Origin: Rallus limicola | Lineage: Eukaryota > Chordata > Aves > Gruiformes > Rallidae | Direction of reading: 5' to 3' | DNA length: 64,000 nt | NCBI GenBank assembly: GCA_022605955.1 | Contig: JAKCOZ010000008.1 | Span: 9,488,001 to 9,552,000 of the forward strand | Shown here: one piece after another, positions 13,061-25,023 of the stretch | Numbering within the stretch: the stretch's first letter is position 1 | Layout of the letters: the number at the start of each line of letters is the position of its first letter | Made by a program: the position numbers and the translations under genes | The notes under the pieces: generated by a model | The model's database searches: none | What the model was told of the DNA's origin: nothing | The model's input: only the letters and a program-made list of their open reading frames with translations

Positions 13061-15765
13061 CCTTCCATCACATCCTTATGTAGTACAGATGTGACTGTTT
13101 TTTCTTCATAAATGAATACAGCTCTGAGAACTTCTAAAAATGGTGCTTATTTTTTCTAGATTTCATGCATTTTTATCTGGAGAGTCAGGAAATGTAAGAA
13201 ATAAACAATAAGACATGCATACGTAACGTGTCATCTAAGGATTCAGCCACAAGATAAGGCAAAGCAAAGTCAGTGGATGCTCTTTGTACGTGAGCAAAAC
13301 TTTGGGAGAATTAGTGCAAGTCCTGTTTCAGAGCAGGATGAGTATCCACCGTGGGTGCAGCTGCTCATGAACGTAGTGACCGTGCAAACTGATTGAAGGG
13401 GAATTGTCATCTTTGAATTTCTACTATTTTACATGGAAGATTCAGGCAGTTATGCAGGCAAACTAGGGTCGCTTTTCCGTGTTGTTAAAAACGAGGCCCA
13501 TGATCTTTGTGTCTTGCCCAACGTAATTTTGAATGTGGGTTTTTTAACTTTATCTGTTTAAATCAGCTGCAGGACTTCACAGCAGCTGCTGCTCCTGCAA
13601 TTGAGCTGAGCTTTCCTGAGCAAACAAATTATGCACCAAAACAATGTCTTTGTGTTTCTAATGGAACTGGAACAAACACATCTCTTTTGTTCCCTTGTTT
13701 GTGCATGATCTGTGTGGAAGATGACAGTGCAGAGCTTTCATCTGCTAAAATCCCTCCACCCAGCAGGCTACAGGAAGATCCTGGAAGTGCCCACCACGTA
13801 CACCCTTTTCCCTCCCTTCTGCTCAGCCTTTCTCTAGTTTGGGAGAAATGACTGTCCAAGTTTGATGTCCTGTGCCAGGTAAGAGCAGTGGGAAGTTAGT
13901 TGAACCCTGTGGCATGGTCTCACCAGGCCAGACCCATCCTGTCCAGCTCAGCTAAGCTGCTGCTAATGGCCATGGGATGAAAAAGGAGTGGAGAGGGGTA
14001 GGACATATTGGAGCATCCCCCAAGGGAACTGGTGTTTGCTTTCTGTCATGGGTTTTCCTTTCACCTACCTTTCCTCTACTCTGTGGTCTCACAGGTGCTC
14101 TTCCATGGACATTGGTGAGCTCGATGGCTTCCTGGGCTGCTTCTCTTCACCTAGACGGGCTGTCGCTATGTCTATGTTAAGGTTGTGTTTGAGCCTTGCC
14201 CCTTTCTGAAACTTTCCTCTTTGAGAGAAACTGGCTGGGATTAAGACCCTGCATTTATACATTTGTTGAAGAAAAAAGCAGTGGTAATACATACTCACTT
14301 GTAGAATTTAAGCAAATTATCTTTCCATGAGAAGAACTATTCTGTTGGCTTAAGCAACCTGGGATACAGCTGCAAGGGAGGAAAAAAAGCTCTGTCCCTA
14401 TAACAGTACCCAGTCGTCCCTCCAATGTGTCAAAGAGCACTTTCTGTATTCTCCATACCTGCAAGTATGTCCAAGATCCTCTTTAGCCAGTGCTTGCAGA
14501 CAGGATTTGTGGAAGGGAATTTGTGGCTTGTCATGTATTTAGCACTGCAAAATGTTACAAATTTAAGGGTTTCTGAGAAAGCTTTGGGTACCTGCAATGC
14601 ATTAAGATACTCTTAATCTCCACATGGTGCACCTACATAGTAATTCTCAAGTCCCATGCACCTAATGAAATGCTGATTTGTTTTCTATTTTAGCAGACTG
14701 GTAAAATTGAGCAGAAACTGTTAGTGGACTGCTCAAGCTCAAAAGGATGATGAAAACGCAGCTTTTGAGTTGGAGCTGTTGGGACTCATCCACAAACTTG
14801 TACAGGTTTGAGAAGAAAAACAGCATGAGAGGAGACATAAACTGCATTTTCTGTTTGGTTTTGAAGTGCTACCTGACCTCTAAATTGACCTGAATCTTAA
14901 AAAGGATTCTGGGTATCTGAAACTGATAATAAAAATAAAGCAGTAGTTTTGTGAACATCAACAAAATGAGGAAAAAAACCCAAACAAAACACATTTGGGT
15001 AGGACTTTTTTTACTATTTGGTTATGCCTTTAAAAAAAAAAAAAAGAGGTGTCTGATTCACTTGGCTCCATATGTAGTTAAGTGGCTGATTGGCCAGGGA
15101 TTACCCACACTGAAAAGCAGAGGAGGCTGAATTTGGAGAAATGTACCCTCACCTCTTACAAGAGGAGAATCAAAGAGAGGGCAAAGCAGTATATGAAAGG
15201 CTGCACCACAAGTTGGTGACAGAACTGAAAATGTTGGCTATTTGAATGTCTTGATCACTTCTGCAGTAAAGGGACCACCTCTAGCTGATAGACTGAGCAG
15301 AACTTGTCTTTGTGGCTATGCCACACTTTAGTGAAGGGTTGTATTGAGGCTTATTTCTCACACTATGGTACCTCTTCTACCTTCACTCAGTCATGGTGCA
15401 CTGGCAGTCATTTATGTTCAATGGAGTTTAGTAGTGGTTATGGTCTCTCAATGCTATTTAGTGGCTGCAGGTTAGGAGGGGAATGAATATGCTGTGGTTA
15501 TCTATACGGTGTTAAGTGTTGGCCATTAAGTGCTGCTGTAGACTGTAATTATGGGAAAAGCTGATTCCTATGTCTTGAAATGCCAGTCCTGAGACTTGCT
15601 GTTCAGTGGGTTATTGCTGTAGATTTACACTATGGGGAGTGCTTTGAAGTTCCTACCTGTCTACCTGTGGGAAATACCAGATCCCCTGACAATCATATGG
15701 CCCACCCAAGCATGGGAACTGATCTAATAAATAAGGATTAACTATATTACTGGTGGAGTGAGTTG
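13061..15765. other. Unique non-coding DNA
   Basis: No gene is recognised. The block holds an imperfect inverted repeat at 14731-14776 and a poly-A run at 15032-15045. A 114-codon open frame at 13507-13851 (plus) contains serine/proline-rich low-information sequence with no domain I recognise. Confidence 0.55.
14731..14776. repeat. Imperfect inverted repeat, 15-bp arms
   Basis: GCTCAAGCTCAAAAG at 14731-14745 is the reverse complement of CTTTTGAGTTGGAGC at 14762-14776 at 13 of 15 positions, with a 16-nt spacer. It could fold as a small cruciform or RNA hairpin. No transposon context is visible. Confidence 0.75.
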
Positions 15766-15945
15766 CTGGACAGATTTGATGGCTGGGTACTGGATCTCTT
15801 CTTTGACCTTGAGAGTGGTGTTTAACTGCTCTGTGCCCATGGAGTAGCCATAATTTCTCTGTGTCCATAAAATGGGTATCAGAGCTGTCTCACAAGACTA
15901 ATTAATGTTGGTAAAGTGCTCTGAAGCCCAGAGGTAAAAGGGGTC
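15766..15945 (+). mobile_element. MIR/CORE-SINE-like relic, plus strand
   Basis: The order of landmarks matches the 3' half of amniote MIR-type SINEs: TTGACCTTGAGAG with GTTTAACTGCTCTGTGCC at about 15806-15838, then TCTCTGTGTCCATAAAATGGG at about 15855-15875, then CTCACAAGACTAATTAATG and GTAAAGTGCTCTGAAGCCC up to about 15930. These correspond to the 'gacctt...cacttaacctctctg', 'cctcatctgtaaaatgggg' and 'gtaaagcgctttgag' blocks of the family. A small insertion splits the middle. The copy is heavily diverged, as expected for an element amplified early in amniote history. It is non-autonomous and encodes no protein. Confidence 0.65.
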
Positions 15946-17978
15946 ATAGGCTGTTGGTGCTAAATACTGACATCAGTTTACTGATAATTTCCCTCAGTTA
16001 TCCTACCGCTGTCTTATTGATCAGACTGTTACTTACTTGATAATTTGTTTGTAGGTCTGGAGATAGATTGCTCATCACCTATAAATTGCTACAATTAGTG
16101 ATACAGAATACTCATTTTCTGTAAGGATTCCCTGAAATTGCATCTTTCTCAGTTTGAATTGTCCATGCACTTAATTACAATTTGGCACAAATAAAAAGTT
16201 TCACTGTGATGAACAACTGGAATGATGGGCCATCACTTATCCCTCACCAATTTGCTTACTCAAATGTGTGATGTGCAGTACTAAATGAACTGGACCTAGT
16301 ATGCCATGGATAACCTCTCCTTACCCTCAACATATATTTCCAGGCTGCCAGGTGAAGCCTGCTTGTTTCCAAATAGATCTTGATGGGCATTTAAAGCAGA
16401 AAATTGTATGGATTTAAATATTTCTTTGATTCTTGCTCTAATAGGTGATGATTAGAAGACAGTTGCTACTCCCAAATACCAATCTCTAGTTGTCTAGAGA
16501 TGAAAAAAATGATTCATATTCTTATGATGATGGATGGGTTCCCACCTGGGGAAGTTTCAGGCTCCTTTGCAAGAAAAGGTTGGAAAGTGCAAAAGGCCTA
16601 TCAAGCTGTGTTTCCTTAGCCTTTTAATCCCCTTGATTTCCTTTGGAGAAGCTATGGTTATGGTGTCCTTAAACTGGAGGCAGATGGTTTAAAAATAAAC
16701 CATCTTCCTTGAGTTTTTCCCTTGTTTTATGGATAGCTCTGGCTCTGCTGTACTTGTGTATCCCAGCCAGTAGCAGCAAGGATCCAGTAGTTCTGAGTGC
16801 TGCTTATTTTCTGTGGCTCTCATCATCAGCTCTGTCAGGTCTCTGCATGCATCATTCCTGGCCTTCTGGTCACACTGCTACAGGGGAATGGCCAGGGGCT
16901 CTGGACCTGAAGGCAGATATATGTTACTGGTGCCAAAACCCACAAACCCCAGATGCTGCAGTAGGTCATGTAACATGATGGTGGGCTCTGGCAGCTTCTA
17001 TCTATGGACAGGAGATGCCCTGGTTCCCTCCATCTCCTAGAAGGGAAAAGCACTCGTTTGTGTCCTGCACAGCTGAGGCAGACAGGAAGTATCTGGCAAA
17101 GCAAGGAGTCAGCCTCAGCTATTCCAAGGATCAGATTGGAATCACACCGCTAAAATATCCCTTGCACACACCTGGCCGAGGGGATAAGCAGAAGAATCAG
17201 GCTCCTGCCAGCCTGTGCCTGTGTGTGCTGCATGCTTCTGTGTGCCCTCATCAGAGGAGAGGGCAACTCGTTCAAAGTAGGAGTTGTTTCATGATGCTGG
17301 ATTGCATGTCTCATGGTAGATGGCAGATTATGGTACTGCGGGAAGATGTGTTCCCATGGTGACCGCAAGCTGTTGTACCGAGTCAGAGTGGAAACTGAAG
17401 GTCTCCCTTTCCTATGGTCCTGCAACTTTTTCATCAAACATAATGAGCCCTTAATGTCGGAATCATATTGATCTGAATACAGGGATTTTTTCAACATGAG
17501 GGTGAGGGGGAAGGATAACCTGGTGTGAAGGATAACCTTAACTGTGAAGATGCTGCTGGAAACCACATGATGCGTGAGGGCACTGGGGACATCAGCGACA
17601 GAGCTGTATTTACAGTGCAGCTGAGGGCCATGCAGCTTCTGTGTTTCTGATCATTTGCTTAGACTATGAAGCAACAACTCAACCAGTGTCTTGTCTGAGC
17701 TTGGGAACTTTGCACCCTGACCTTTATCTGCTTTAGCATTTTGCTTTCAGTATTTTCATGGCTAAATTAATCAGTGATGCTTGCTTACAGATATGATAAA
17801 ATACTGTGCGGGATGTGCAGCTACTGTTTTGGGACCTCAACACACAGAGGAATTAAGACTTAACTATTAGTCTCCCAGTGTCTCCCAGCACATAACTTTG
17901 GGATGTATGGCCTCTGAGATTAAGCTCTACATCACTGACATGATGAATATGGGACATCTACCTCCTTCTTGTAGGAAA
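15946..17978. other. Unique non-coding DNA
   Basis: No gene or transposon is recognised. A 12-bp motif, GAAGGATAACCT, is repeated at 17510 and 17527 as a small tandem duplication. The 138-codon minus-strand open frame at 17150-17566 has no recognisable domain. Confidence 0.55.
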
Positions 17979-18081
17979 AGCTATGGATAGTGGTTTTTTC
18001 CTTTCTCTGGAGGTTGGGAACTGGCTGCCCACATGCCAGTTCTCAACCTCCAGAGGAAGAAAAACCCCACTAGCCATAGCT
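17979..18081. repeat. Quasi-palindrome with 47-bp arms
   Basis: The left arm at 17979-18025 and the right arm at 18035-18081 are reverse complements at 41 of 47 positions, separated by a 9-nt loop (TGCCCACAT). The best-paired blocks are AGCTATGG with CCATAGCT, CTCTGGAGGTTG with CAACCTCCAGAG, and GAACTGGC with GCCAGTTC. Weaker complementarity may continue outward: the ACATCTACCTCCTTCTTG segment at 17954-17971 faces CTTGAAGGAGTGATGT at 18114-18129, with about 30 extra bases on the right. I recognise no known DNA-transposon terminus. It could be a foldback element or MITE remnant, or the product of a replication template switch. Confidence 0.9.
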
Positions 18082-19369
18082 TCTTTGCATTCAAGATCTG
18101 CAATTTGAAGCCCTCTTGAAGGAGTGATGTGTGCAGCCATTCCTTCACAAACCTCAGGCTCCAGGTGGAAGAACCAAAGAAGGTGGAGTTGGGATTAAAT
18201 TTCCTCTTTTACATGAAGAATCTACTAATAGAGCAGCTGGGCATGAAACAGCTTTCTCAGCCCTTAGCAAGAAAGAAGGTGGTAGGAAACATTTCCACAT
18301 TTCTGCTGGGGCATGCCACTTTGCAGAAGAGAGACTGAGATGTGGACTCTGCAAAGGGAAGTCATTGTGTTGCACTGTGTCTAGGGGACTCACCTGGCCC
18401 AGGGAAACATTAGTCTCATCCCTTTTGTCAGGATTATCCTTTTTCAGTTACAGTTGTTTATTTCTAGCACTTGTTTGTCCATCCTCCCTCTCATTGGAAA
18501 CAGCATGCTTAATACACACCCCCAAATTATTCCTTTACCACTGCCAAACCCCTATTCTGTGTGTGGTGGGATCTGACAGTCATTTAGGAGTGCTGAGCTG
18601 CGCTTTCCTGTGTGGCACTTTCAGACAGGGAGTGATGATGAATACTCTCTCCCGTTAATGCTGTAGAGGGGTGGGACGATGTCAGTGAGAAGTGTACACC
18701 TGCAATGCAGCCTTGGTCAGGAAGATCTGCTTCACAAGGATGCCTCTGGCATCTTTGTGATGATGTTACCTTCGCCTCCCTATGTAGCATCCATGTCCTT
18801 CCTGCCTTCATCTCTCTCACTTCGCTGAGACCACATTTGTATTGTGACAACTTTCAGAACTTACATTGGTCAAGATCAATTTTAAGCTGTCTCACGTACT
18901 ACAGCCTATTTTAGGGTCTTGTTTTAAAAACCAACCACGGTCATCCTTTTAAACAGAAATTTTGAATTTAAGAGCTGTGCTTTCATGATGATATTACATT
19001 TTGCTCTGTTCATATGTATTTTTCCCCCACAGATGTTTCATCAGAACAGGGCCCTCCCCAGACTGCCTGGAGAGGAATGTCTGAAAGTAGTGGAGTGGAC
19101 ACTTTTCAAAAACTGAAAACTCTTAACAAAGTTGTAAAAGGTTTAGTGCAAAACACTCTCACTTCAAATCTGTCCACCTACCTGAATCTCATCTTTCCTG
19201 TTTTTTGAAAAAGCAGAGGAGGAACAAATCTCGCTTTGAAATTGCTTCATCTTGTTCCTTAACCAGCTGAATAACTCAGTATGCTAAAACCATGCTAGGG
19301 AAATATTAAAGCAGAAAGAGAAGAACTCAGTAAGTTGACAGTGATTTGCACAGCTTGATGCATATGCAT
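18082..19369. other. Unique non-coding DNA with the longest chance-like open frame
   Basis: Contains the longest open frame of the window (18131-18658, plus strand, 175 codons). It shows no conserved domain I recognise, no signal-peptide or repeat architecture that suggests a real protein, and no splice-site framing. It overlaps other open frames in other phases (18129-18338 plus and 18154-18393 minus), as expected in a locally stop-poor stretch. I treat it as non-coding. Confidence 0.55.
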
Positions 19370-19850
19370 TTCTGCATAGCCTTGAATTATTGATTAGGTA
19401 TTATTTCAGTAATTGATTTTTCTGCAACTTTATGCTGCCCTTAGAGAAACTTGCAAGAATGAAAATGTTAATTTGTATTGTTGAAACAGCTTATTATGTC
19501 TTTAATGGCTTTAATGAGGTGTTCCTGCCCTTCTGTGGCAGTGCTGATCTCTGAAAAGTCAGTGCAGCTGATTTAGCTTCTACTGATAAATATGAGAAGA
19601 TGGGGCCATCATTGCTTTTATACATCTTTCCCTCCAAGCAATAACTGTTATGCATTTAATCAGATATTTTTCTTGTACATTTAAACATAGAAGCATTATT
19701 GTAGTGTCATGTAAAGCTTTTGTCACAAACTTTCACACAGCAGTAAGGTTAGCTGAGTGGCTTTTAATTCATGTAGCAATTCCCAGATTAAATGTAATCG
19801 AAAAATATCCAGTATAGGTAATTGTATTACTTTAAATAATTGTTTTTTTT
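19370..19850. promoter_or_regulatory. Candidate conserved non-coding/enhancer block
   Basis: A TE-free, AT-rich block with many homeodomain/TALE-like cores: TTGATTAGG near 19390, TAATTGATTT near 19410, tandem TTTAATGG/TTTAATGAGG at 19501-19519, CATTTAATCAG near 19653, AGATTAAATG near 19786, and GGTAATTGTATTA near 19818. This density resembles developmental enhancers that are conserved across vertebrates. The alternative is ordinary AT-rich sequence, in which such short cores occur by chance. No conservation data are available here. Confidence 0.25.
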
Positions 19851-19989
19851 AATATTTCTGGTCATTTCTGTTCACCCTCTCTTAATATAGGAAGGAACTA
19901 AGTTTGGATATTAATAAGCATCAGATTTTCAAAGACAAATTAGTCTATTTCCAAGGAGCATCAAAACAGCTGTACTCAGCCAGAGAAAA

Positions 19990-20890
19990 GATGCCTCTAA
20001 TCTAACATCCTGACTCAGACCATAGCTCGATCCTTCACTCTCTTTTCCCAGAGCATCTGCCACTGGTTGCTGTAGAGCAGCAGCAGCAGTAGTATTCCTT
20101 CCCAGCTCCTGGCAGTCAGCCGTTGGGTACTACTCAAGCCAGAGGTTGTATCTGCATCATTGTATTTAATAGCCCATGATGGACCTTTCTTCCATGAGTT
20201 GCTCTAATTGCTTTTCTTTTAATCCATTTATGCTTTTGGCTTTTAAAACATCCTGTGGCAATAAGTTCCACAACTTAATTATGTAGTGTATAATAAAAGA
20301 AATAAAATCGTCCCCTCTTGTTTTAAGCTAGCTGTCTGATCATTTCATTTGGTGGCCCCTGTTTCTTGCTTCTTGAGAACTTGTTCCCACTCACTATCTC
20401 TGTGCTACTCATGGTACTCCACCACAATCATGCTCTCCACAGTGATCTCTCTTGCAGGCTGAAAAGTCCTCCTCCGGATGGTACCTTCTTGTAAAGAAGC
20501 TGGTTTGTATCTCTGCTTTTATGTCTTCCTTCTCCTTGTTTTTTTTCTAATTATCCCAAATCCATTTTAGAACTGTGCACAGTATTGAAGAAGTGGCAAA
20601 GCTGTCGTTTATATGTGGGCATGATGTTCTCTGTTTCTTTTGTAATCATCTCTGACATTGTTTTTCTCTTTTACCATCCCCAGGCAGACAATTTGATGCT
20701 TTCAGAGACCTCTGTATTGTGATTCCAAGATCTCTGTCCTGAGTAATAAAGGGTAATTTAGATCACGTAACTGCGTGTGCACAAACCCACTGCGTTTTAT
20801 CCATGTACAGCCCATTGCATTTACTGACACTGTCTTTTCCAGCATCCTAAAGCAGCTCGCTTGCTTTCTGCTGTTTATAGCATTTATCCT
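19990..20890 (-). mobile_element. Ancient CR1/L3-type LINE relic, minus strand
   Basis: Read on the minus strand, the segment around 20160-20280 encodes LWNLLPQDVLKAKSINGLK, the characteristic C-terminal tail of CR1/L3-type reverse transcriptase. It continues into a 3' UTR with the usual GGTCTGA-type end near 20010 (seen on plus as ACTCAGACCATAG). Further upstream on the minus strand, the sequence at 20560-20640 reads like the CCAC/CAQF-type RT segment. The part at 20700-20850 (plus: CCAAGATCTCTGTCCTGAGT, then the TTGCATTTACTGACACTG segment) matches more N-terminal RT coding sequence. All frames are broken by stops and indels, and the 5' part is missing, as is usual for CR1. The 5' boundary is approximate. 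Confidence 0.8.
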
Positions 20891-23800
20891 GGTATAATGG
20901 TGGAACCATTCTGAATGGGTGGAACTTTATCTGAAGGATTTTTGCCTCAGCTGTTGCCTGCTACAAAAACTGGTCAGAGAGGAAAGCTGCCTCTCAGAAG
21001 CATCTCCGTGATAATGACCACAGTTAACAACAGATTTATATATGTAGCATATATGTGGCCATAATATGGCCAGTTAAATTCCTTAAATAAGCAGATGAAA
21101 AGTGGATGGAGGCTCCTTTGGGCTGTCGCTCCAAGAGGAAAGGCAGGAAATGCTCTGGGGCAGGCAGAGCAGGGTGCAGCAGGACAAAGGGTGCAACCAG
21201 GGACCCTTCTTTCCTTCAACTCCTCCCTGCCTCCTGGTGTGCAGCCAGGACTCTGCTCCAGGTCTGTATCGCTCTTCACTCCATTTCTCTCTTCACTTCT
21301 GTATCAGTGCTAAACTAATGAAAAACTAAATGCAGAGGTGAAAATCCATTCTTCTGGTATTTGAATTGCTCAAAGTGCTGAAAATGGCAAATTTGTGTGC
21401 TGTGACTGACTGATGGAAAGTCTGAACAGTTTGATAAAAAATCCAAGTAGTCAGTTTTCTCTGAAGTGTTGGCTTTCCAAGTAGTAAAGCAGTAACCAAA
21501 CTTGGTACCTCAGAGGCTTGCATGGCCATTAAGTATTTAGTATTGAGTAAATATTAGCTTTCATGGTCTGGTGGATTTGTGGGTACTGTGTGTGGTTATC
21601 ACTTTTTATTAAGAGGTATCTTTAAACATCTGTGTGATAAATAACTGCAGTGTTATGTCAACTTGTGTCTGTCATGTGAGCTCAGACACAACCAGAAAGG
21701 CAGTCTTTCTTCCATGGCAAATGCACATGGTTTTGATGGGGTTTTTTTATTCCCCAGAGAAACAAACAGACTCTTGTGCTCTACAGCTCGGTGTTTGTTG
21801 TCCTTCAGCTTCTTTACACTAGAGGATGAAAGCAGGAGAGGGAGTGTCTTTAGAATTACTGTTGCTGTTAATTTATTTTTCACCTGCCCTCATTACTGTC
21901 CAGAAATAAGAGTTATGACTTCTTGGGTAGGAGTAGAGGGTACAGGAGAGCCATTAAGTGCTGTTGACACGAGGTGACAGCAACTGCAGCTGGGCTTGCT
22001 CAGCAACCAAAACTAGAACTGATGAATGAATAACTAAACCTGAGACAGGCCACAAAGGAAAGCAGGGAAAAAGTCAGTTAATAAGTACAGGAGAGGAAAT
22101 ACCTAGCAGAGAGCCTTCCCTTTTACCTACCCCTCATCATTCCCAGAGCATCCACTGAAGATAAATGTAGAATCTCTGAATCTGTTTGTTGTATGGGCTT
22201 TTCTCTGTGTGGAAGTTGATACATGGTAAAAATGGAATGCTTTCATTTCCAGGTTTTGGGTTGCAAAAGAAGAGGCACAGTTGGGCATAACTGCACGGGA
22301 GAACCAAAACAGTTGCTGAACCCAAAAGTCATTCAATAGCAGATGAGCAGCTAATCCCTTGTGGATGTAACTTGTATTGATCTCATTAATGGGCCTCTAA
22401 CAATGAAACTTCCCAGCTGCAGATGGCTTACAGACAAGTGGAGAATACACAAAAGAGATTTACCTTGTTGACTGTATTCCATTATATTCTAATGTATTGC
22501 TATATATAAACCCAGATGGATTTATTTTTTTTAATCCTATAACCTTTGAACAACTAAACTGGACTTGAAAAAACGGGTAGAGGAAATTATTCATTAGATT
22601 ATTTCTGAACCACTAGAATTTTACAGTAAGGATGAGAAACTTTTAATATCTACATTTCTGAGGGATGGCACAGCTAACTTGTATTTCAGGCTGATAAATA
22701 TTCAACATACCCTTTCAGACTCATAATAACGTGAAGTGGAAAAGCATATGTTGAGAACAACTGCAAGGAAAAAATCGGCATCATTTCGTACTTCAACAGG
22801 TCTATATATAGGTGATGAATCATTTCACCCACCTCTGAAAAGGAATGTAGCCACTTACTGGAAGTATATTGCACCACTGTGTGACAGATCAGGGCAGGTA
22901 ATGATATATATTCCAGGCCACAGCTACAAATCACAGTCAAAGATGGGTCCTCCTGTCCTGCGCCTGCTCTGATAAGGAAAGTCTGCCCTCTGCAAACAGA
23001 TCGTTAGGTATTTAAGCTTCCAGCAGAGGTTTCCTTTCCATTGCACTGCCAGATCAAAAGCTTCCCAATCTAAAACTCAGAGTAGATATGCATTTCTTAA
23101 AACAAAAAAACCAGAAGATGAAAGACAACAAAAGTCAGCTTTTGTTGACTGCTTTGCCTCTGATTGCTAGGCCAAGATTTAATTTTGCAGGCTGTGCTGA
23201 CTGTCACGTATTTCCTCTGAGTCAAAGCAAATTAGAAGGTAGAGAAAAATGCTACTGTTGCAAAAAGTAGGATTAAATATGCTCCCGGTCATGCTTATGG
23301 AAGCACTGAACATGCTTTAATATCTGCTTTTCTGATCCAGGCTAGATTCACAATGCTTTATCATTTTCCTCATATTAAGAAGAAGAAAGACTCTGATAAC
23401 ATCAGAGTTAAGAAGTGGATATGGTCTCATGAATACAGTATAGGAGAAGGTCATTATGAGAGGCTTCAGAAAATCCTTCAGCGGTGAAGGAGCTTGCATG
23501 ATTAGCTGCTGCTCTAAGTCCACCTACTTACACATGTTCCTGTGCATTACTGTAATTCAATGCATAGAAAAGTGTCACCAGGGCAGCGCTGTTGGGCACT
23601 GAAGGTGAAAGTTAATGGGATGAAATGTGACTGTTATAGTAGGAAAGTGAGTAATGGTCGGTTACTTCAGCCCTAGCTGCAGATTTGTAGGGAAGATTTC
23701 TGCCCAAGTTAATTATGTAAAATTATTCACAAAGCTGACAGTTATTAGTAGCAGACTTAATTGGGACATCATGGGAGGACTGGAAAATTTTGCAAAACAA

Positions 23801-25023
23801 GCTGATTGGAAAATTTTGCAGAAGAAGGTGAATGGTGTTGTCAGTTGGATGCCAGTAAACTGCTTACAGTTTGGAGATCTGAGATTGCACAGGCTCAACC
23901 AGCAAATGCAGCCCTGCTAGCATGACTGCATCTCTGTAAACAGTCTGAACCCCTAAAGCTTCCCTCTATGTTAATTTTGATTTTTTTTTTCTAGTACGTT
24001 TGTGTACTACTAGAAACAAACCAGTGTTGTGGCTTGTGTATAGTCCCATCTGGAGTGCGGGTGTGGCAGTTGGGTCTCACCTGGGTCCCAGGGGCTTTCT
24101 TACCTTTTTCTGCCAAGAGCAAGCAAGTGCAAGAGGAATGTGACCCTCAGAGAGTGACCTTGGAGGACTGGGAAAGCAAAACTGGAAAGTCCCTCTGTGC
24201 CTGCTGGATCATGACATACTCATGGGGTTTGTTTTGCATTTCAGTTTTTAAAAGGGAAAGTGCATCATTTATACTGTTTGGAGTGAACATTGGGGATTTG
24301 GGGTCTGAAGGAGTGTGCTTTTGTACTACAGGTTAACACTCTCCCTGGGCCTGTTCACTTCTGTCTCATGAACAGTCTCCTCTAGGACATGGACTGCTCT
24401 TTTTTGGGCCAGGCCAAGGGGGTGCAGCCCCTGTACTGCTGGTGAATGGGGAGACATGTTTACCTTTGGCCACAGCACTCTGTGTGGCATGGGAGGAGGA
24501 CCCAGCATAGCTGCTGGAGCTCCTCCTCACACCCAGCACTCCCCTTGAAGTAGATCTTAAAAACCAGGAAAAGCTTTGTCAAACTCTTCTGTTTATATTT
24601 GGGATTTCAGCCTGGTTTTCCAAGGAAATGAGGCTGTGTGATCACATTCTCTGTGAATTCACCCCACTCCCTCACCAGGATAGATTTAAACTGGCTCGAT
24701 GGTTTCCCACCTCATTTGACAACACAGAAGAGGTCTCAAAGGCTACGAGGCTCCCAGAAATTGCATAAAAGAGCATCTGGGTAGAGGAAGGCAACCCAAA
24801 TGCATGCCCTGCTGAGAGAAAGGTAGGCAAAACTTGGACCAGAATCAGTAGTTGGCTGCCCAGTGGTGGTTGGGTGCCCAAAAGGTGGGTGATGGCCCAG
24901 CAGCTACTGCTGCGAACCAGCCCCTTTAGGTCCTTCCTTGCCAGGAGGCAAGGAAATGGGGGTACCACAGGAAGAGAAGGAGATGGGGCTTATGGGCAGG
25001 TGTGTAAATTAGCCCCTCTTTGT
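20891..25023. other. Unique non-coding DNA
   Basis: No gene is recognised. Three overlapping short plus-strand frames at 21095-21329 lie in a slightly GC-richer patch without CpG enrichment and look like chance. A small tandem duplication lies at 23781-23820. A T-rich tract lies near 23982-23991. Confidence 0.55.
23781..23820. repeat. Tandem repeat of a 14-mer with 26-bp period
   Basis: TGGAAAATTTTGCA occurs at 23781-23794 and again at 23807-23820, giving two copies of a 26-bp unit. The motif core AAAATTTT is itself palindromic. It is a simple local duplication with no visible function. Confidence 0.9.

Noticed and set aside
17150..17566. 138-codon minus-strand frame.
   Set aside because: No recognisable domain or signal. 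It overlaps a 115-codon plus-strand frame, consistent with a stop-poor stretch rather than coding sequence.
18131..18658. Longest open frame in the window, 175 codons, plus strand.
   Set aside because: No domain, no homology I recognise, competing frames on both strands and no splice or promoter context. The length is within what random sequence of this size and composition gives.
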